In this document: positions 39,415-42,525 of the stretch, piece after piece
How the letters are laid out: the number at the start of each line of letters is the position of its first letter
Position numbering within the stretch: the first letter of the stretch is position 1
Source: Pseudomonas sp. BN102
GTDB lineage: Bacteria; Pseudomonadota; Gammaproteobacteria; Pseudomonadales; Pseudomonadaceae
Direction of reading: 5' to 3'
Assembly: GCF_029871245.1 (NCBI RefSeq)
Contig: NZ_SSON01000037.1
Location: forward strand, 1-42,525
DNA: 42,525 bases
Program-made: the position numbers and the translations under genes
Notes under the pieces: generated by a model
Told to the model about the DNA's origin: nothing
What the model saw: the letters and a program-made list of their open reading frames with translations, nothing else
Database searches by the model: none

Positions 39415-39440
39415 AAAAAGGCTCCCGAGGGAGCCTTTTT
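39415..39440. terminator. bidirectional terminator between the DUF1285 gene and etfQO
   Basis: A perfect 7-bp stem GGCTCCC/GGGAGCC with a 2-nt loop, flanked by AAAAA on one side and TTTTT on the other, so it works on both strands. Confidence 0.93.
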
Positions 39441-39449
39441 CGTGCCTGC

Positions 39450-41105
39450 TTACATGTTGGGGTAGTTCGGGCCGCCGGTGCCTTCCGGGGCTACCCAGTT
39501 GATGTTCTGGGCCGGGTCCTTGATGTCGCAGGTTTTGCAATGGACGCAGTTCTGCGCGTTGATCTGGAAGCGCTTGGTACCGTCTTCCTGGGTCACTACC
39601 TCATATACGCCGGCCGGGCAGTAACGCTGCGCCGGTTCGTCGTACATCGGCAGGTTCTTGGCGATCGGGATGCTCGCGTCGGCCAGCTTCAGGTGGCAGG
39701 GTTGTTCCTCTTCATGGTTGGTGTTGGAGAGGAATACCGAGCTGAGCTTGTCGAAGCTGAGCTTGCCGTCCGGCTTCGGATACTCGATGCGCTGGGACTG
39801 GGCTGCGGGCTTCAGGCAGGCGTAATCCGGCTTGTTGTCGTGCAGGGTGAACGGGATCTTGCCACCGAACCAGTTCTGGTCGATGTAGTTGATCGCCCCG
39901 CCCACCAGTGTGCCGAACTTGTGGATCGCTGCGCCGAAGTTGCGGCTGCGGAACAGCTCGTCGTACAGCCAGCTGGACTTGAAGGAGTCGACATAGCCGG
40001 TCAGCTCGTCACCGCCTTCCTTGCCGGCGCCCAGGGCTGCGGCCACTGCGTCGGCGGCCAGCATGCCGGACTTCATCGCGGTATGGCTGCCCTTGATCTT
40101 GGCGAAGTTCAAGGTGCCGAGGTCGCAACCGATCAGCGCACCGCCGGGGAAAACCATCTTCGGCAGCGAGTTCAGACCGCCTTTGCAGATGGCGCGGGCG
40201 CCATAGGCCACACGCTTGCCGCCTTCCAGATACTGCTTGACCACCGGGTGGTGCTTGTAGCGCTGGAACTCGTCGAAGGGCGAGAGGAAGGGGTTGCTGT
40301 AGGACAGGTCGATGATCAGGCCGACGACCACCTGGTTGTTCTCCAGGTGATAGAGGAAGGAGCCGCCCGGATTCTCGTCGTTCAGCGGCCAACCGGCGGT
40401 GTGGACCACCAGGCCGGGTTGGTGCTTGGCCGGGTCGATGTCCCAGATTTCCTTGATACCAATGCCGTAGTGCTGGGCGTCGGCTTCGGAGTCGAGGTTG
40501 TACTTCTTGATCAGCTGCTTGCCGATGTGGCCACGGCAGCCTTCGGCGAACAGGGTGTACTTGGCACGCAGCTCCATGCCGGGGGTGTAGTAACCCTCTT
40601 TCGGGTTGCCTTCACGGTCGACGCCGAGATCGCCGGTGACGATGCCGCGCACCACGCCGTTCTCGTCGATCAGCGCTTCCTGGGCGGCGAAGCCCGGGTA
40701 GATTTCCACGCCCAGGCCTTCGGCCTGCTGGGCCAGCCAGCGGCAAAGATTGCCCAGGGAGATGATATAGTTGCCCTCGTTGTGCATGGTCTTGGGCACA
40801 AAGAGGCCTGGAACCTTGATCGCGGAGTCGGCATCCTTGAGCATATAGATGTCGTCGCCGGTCACCGGGGTGTTCAGCGGGGCGCCCAGATCTTTCCAGT
40901 CAGGGAAGAGTTCGTTCAGGGCTCGCGGTTCGAATACGGCGCCAGAGAGGATGTGGGCGCCGACTTCGGAACCCTTCTCGACCACGCATACGCTGATCTC
41001 TTGACCAGCTTCCGCGGCCTTCTGCTTCAGTCGGCACGCGGCGGACAGGCCAGCGGGGCCGGCACCGACGATGACGACGTCGAATTCCATGTATTCGCGT
41101 TCCAC
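39450..41105 (-). CDS. etfQO: electron transfer flavoprotein-ubiquinone oxidoreductase
   Basis: Takes electrons from reduced ETF (EtfBA) to ubiquinone at the inner membrane, joining acyl-CoA oxidation to respiration. The protein has 551 residues, as in P. aeruginosa. The FAD motif VVIVGAGPAGLSAA lies near residues 10-23. The [4Fe-4S] ligands near the C-terminus are Cys496, Cys520, Cys523 and Cys526. A central ubiquinone-binding region is expected. GTG 41105 is chosen: AGGAG lies 7 nt upstream and the length fits; a Met at 41120 in frame is less likely. It is divergent from etfBA with a PsrA-type site between. Confidence 0.96.
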   Translation of the reverse strand: MEREYMEFDVVIVGAGPAGLSAACRLKQKAAEAGQEISVCVVEKGSEVGAHILSGAVFEPRALNELFPDWKDLGAPLNTPVTGDDIYMLKDADSAIKVPGLFVPKTMHNEGNYIISLGNLCRWLAQQAEGLGVEIYPGFAAQEALIDENGVVRGIVTGDLGVDREGNPKEGYYTPGMELRAKYTLFAEGCRGHIGKQLIKKYNLDSEADAQHYGIGIKEIWDIDPAKHQPGLVVHTAGWPLNDENPGGSFLYHLENNQVVVGLIIDLSYSNPFLSPFDEFQRYKHHPVVKQYLEGGKRVAYGARAICKGGLNSLPKMVFPGGALIGCDLGTLNFAKIKGSHTAMKSGMLAADAVAAALGAGKEGGDELTGYVDSFKSSWLYDELFRSRNFGAAIHKFGTLVGGAINYIDQNWFGGKIPFTLHDNKPDYACLKPAAQSQRIEYPKPDGKLSFDKLSSVFLSNTNHEEEQPCHLKLADASIPIAKNLPMYDEPAQRYCPAGVYEVVTQEDGTKRFQINAQNCVHCKTCDIKDPAQNINWVAPEGTGGPNYPNM

Positions 41106-41177
41106 AGTCAATCTCCTCAAGGCTCTTCGATATTTTGTGTTGGAGGGCTAGGCTCGATCCCTGACCTGAGCTGGCGC

Positions 41178-41206
41178 ATTATATCCAGCACCTTCGGCTG
41201 GTCCAA
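41178..41206 (-). promoter_or_regulatory. sigma70 promoter of etfQO
   Basis: On the minus strand TTGGAC (41206-41201), a 17-bp spacer and a perfect TATAAT (41183-41178). The operator-like site lies just upstream of the -35. Confidence 0.75.
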
Positions 41207-41208
41207 TA

Positions 41209-41222
41209 CAAACGTTTGTTTG
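41209..41222. promoter_or_regulatory. PsrA-type operator
   Basis: CAAAC-GTTT-GTTTG matches the PsrA consensus C/GAAAC-N4-GTTTG/C exactly. It is embedded in the 12-bp perfect palindrome ACAAACGTTTGT (41208-41219). PsrA is a fatty-acid-sensing TetR regulator that, as I recall, controls these same etf genes in P. aeruginosa. Confidence 0.75.
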
Positions 41223-41423
41223 AATTTTGTGAAGCCCTGATAGGATAAGGCTCTGCGGGTTATGACAGGGCATTTTGCTGTATTGACCCGAATAGGCGAT
41301 CCGGTCAAGATACGGGCGGTTTTGCGCTCGCTGTCTGGGCTGATGTCGGTTCCGGCCGACCTGCATCACTAGCCAGGTTCATCTTGGCGACATTCTTATT
41401 AACCGGAGAGTAACGAGGAATCC

Positions 41424-42173
41424 ATGAAGGTTCTTGTAGCTGTCAAACGAGTGGTCGACTACAACGTCAAGGTCCGCGTCAAGGCGGACAACTCCGGCGT
41501 CGACCTCGCCAACGTGAAGATGTCGATGAACCCCTTCTGCGAAATCGCCGTAGAAGAAGCCGTCCGTCTGAAAGAAAAAGGCGTAGCGAGTGAAATCGTC
41601 GTCGTCACCATCGGCCCGAACACCGCTCAAGAGCAGCTGCGTACGGCCCTGGCCCTGGGCGCCGACCGTGCGATCCTGGTGGAGAGCGCTGACGAACTGA
41701 ACTCCCTGGCGGTGGCCAAGCTGCTGAAAGCCGTGGTCGAGAAGGAGCAGCCGCAGCTGGTCATCCTCGGCAAGCAGGCGATCGACAGCGACAACAACCA
41801 GACCGGCCAGATGCTCGGCGCCCTGACCGGCTATGCCCAGGGCACCTTCGCCTCCAAGGTCGAGGTGGCTGGCGACAAGGTCAACGTCACCCGTGAGATC
41901 GATGGTGGTCTGCAGACCGTGGCGCTGAACCTGCCGGCGATCGTCACCACCGACCTGCGCCTGAACGAACCGCGCTACGCGTCGCTGCCGAACATCATGA
42001 AAGCCAAGAAGAAGCCGCTGGACGTGGTCACCCCGGATGCCCTGGGCGTGTCCACTGCCTCCACCGTGAAGACCCTGAAAGTCGAAGCACCGGCCGCCCG
42101 CCAGGCCGGTATCAAGGTCAAGTCCGTGGCTGAACTGGTCGACAAACTGAAGAACGAGGCGAAGGTAATCTGA
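41424..42173 (+). CDS. etfB: electron transfer flavoprotein beta subunit
   Basis: A 249-residue subunit that binds AMP and, with EtfA, carries electrons from acyl-CoA and other dehydrogenases to EtfQO. The N-terminus [20 protein letters not shown] is standard. [32 protein letters not shown] sequence in the middle includes the adenine-nucleotide region. The start ATG 41424 has CGAGGAA at about -8. Its stop overlaps the etfA ATG by one base. Confidence 0.97.
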   Translation: MKVLVAVKRVVDYNVKVRVKADNSGVDLANVKMSMNPFCEIAVEEAVRLKEKGVASEIVVVTIGPNTAQEQLRTALALGADRAILVESADELNSLAVAKLLKAVVEKEQPQLVILGKQAIDSDNNQTGQMLGALTGYAQGTFASKVEVAGDKVNVTREIDGGLQTVALNLPAIVTTDLRLNEPRYASLPNIMKAKKKPLDVVTPDALGVSTASTVKTLKVEAPAARQAGIKVKSVAELVDKLKNEAKVI

Positions 42174-42525
42174 TGGCTATCCTGGTTGTTGCTGAACACA
42201 CTAACGCCGCACTGGCAGCCGCCACCCTCAACACCGTAACCGCTGCGCAGAAGATCGGTGGTGATATCCACGTGCTGGTCGCAGGCCAGGGCGTAGGCGC
42301 CGTCGCCGAAGCCGCTGCCAAGATCGCCGGCGTAGCCAAGGTGCTGGTGGCCGACAACGCCGCCTACGCGCACCAGCTGCCGGAAAACGTCGCTCCGCTG
42401 ATTGCCGAGCTGGGCAAGGGCTACAGCCATGTGCTGGCGCCGGCCACCACCAACGGCAAGAACTACCTGCCGCGCGTGGCCGCCCTGCTGGACGTCGACC
42501 AGATCTCCGAGATCATCGCCGTCGA
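42173..42525 (+). CDS. etfA: electron transfer flavoprotein alpha subunit, 3' end beyond window
   Basis: Only the first 117 codons are inside the window. [20 protein letters not shown] and HVLAPATTNGKNYLPRVAALLDV are characteristic of EtfA domain I; the FAD-binding C-terminal domain lies outside. It is translationally coupled to etfB by an ATGA overlap. Confidence 0.96.
   Translation, partial: MAILVVAEHTNAALAAATLNTVTAAQKIGGDIHVLVAGQGVGAVAEAAAKIAGVAKVLVADNAAYAHQLPENVAPLIAELGKGYSHVLAPATTNGKNYLPRVAALLDVDQISEIIAV

Larger units (their letters stand above)
41106..41423. other. 318-bp divergent regulatory region between etfQO and etfB
   Basis: Non-coding. It holds the etfQO promoter (41178-41206) and a CAAAC-N4-GTTTG operator (41209-41222) near its centre. 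TTGAAT at 41220-41225 and GATAAG at 41244-41249 may be the etfB -35 and -10, partly inside the operator. The remaining part up to etfB looks like a leader of more than 150 nt. Confidence 0.75.

Overview
The window is about 65% GC and is chromosomal core sequence from a gammaproteobacterium of the genus Pseudomonas. Two blocks can be recalled in P. aeruginosa order. The left block runs ccoN2-type oxidase, alpha/beta hydrolase, aer, acnA, rlmM, tusA and so on. The right block runs rne, rluC, HAD phosphatase, sppA, maf, yceD, rpmF, plsX, fabD, fabG, acpP, fabF, pabC, mltG, tmk, holB, pilZ, tatD, rgsA, tetR, etfQO, etfBA. PilZ and AcpP look nearly identical to the P. aeruginosa proteins as recalled. 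I do not name a species.

Layout. 1-3600 holds redox and aerotaxis genes: a truncated cbb3 oxidase subunit I behind an ANR-type box, a small hydrolase, the wreck of a RhuM-Fic gene, and the Aer receptor. 3600-8200 holds aconitase A and the rRNA methylase RlmM, with two large intergenic inverted repeats. 8000-10620 holds a 55-residue protein, a lipoprotein hydrolase, TusA and a gamma-glutamylcyclotransferase-like protein. 10680-17720 holds a MATE exporter, PdxB, a 58-residue protein, an ATP-NAD kinase-like protein, DCC and DoxX-like proteins, and an ABC exporter. 17830-21500 holds RNase E and its long leader.

21500-34990 is a dense plus-strand run with many 1-14 bp overlaps. It links rRNA pseudouridylation, ribosomal protein L32, the entry to phospholipid and fatty acid synthesis (PlsX, FabD, FabG, AcpP, FabF), folate (PabC), the MltG murein transglycosylase, thymidylate kinase, DNA polymerase III delta', PilZ and TatD. 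maf lies on the opposite strand within it. 35030-39400 holds the sRNA RgsA, a PLP enzyme, a TetR regulator, an orphan MoaA-like radical SAM protein, a DUF4823-like lipoprotein and a DUF1285 protein. The right edge carries etfQO divergent from etfBA, with a PsrA-type operator between them, so beta-oxidation electrons are fed to ubiquinone under fatty-acid control.

I found no phage, intact IS, CRISPR, tRNA, rRNA or defence island, and no convincing undescribed multi-gene system. The better leads are small: a decayed RhuM-Fic toxin, two apparently leaderless starts (rluC, yceD), an expandable hexapeptide array in RNase E, composite intergenic repeats, two small conserved-looking proteins and an orphan MoaA. 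Protein identities rest on motif and family recognition by eye; no database search was run.
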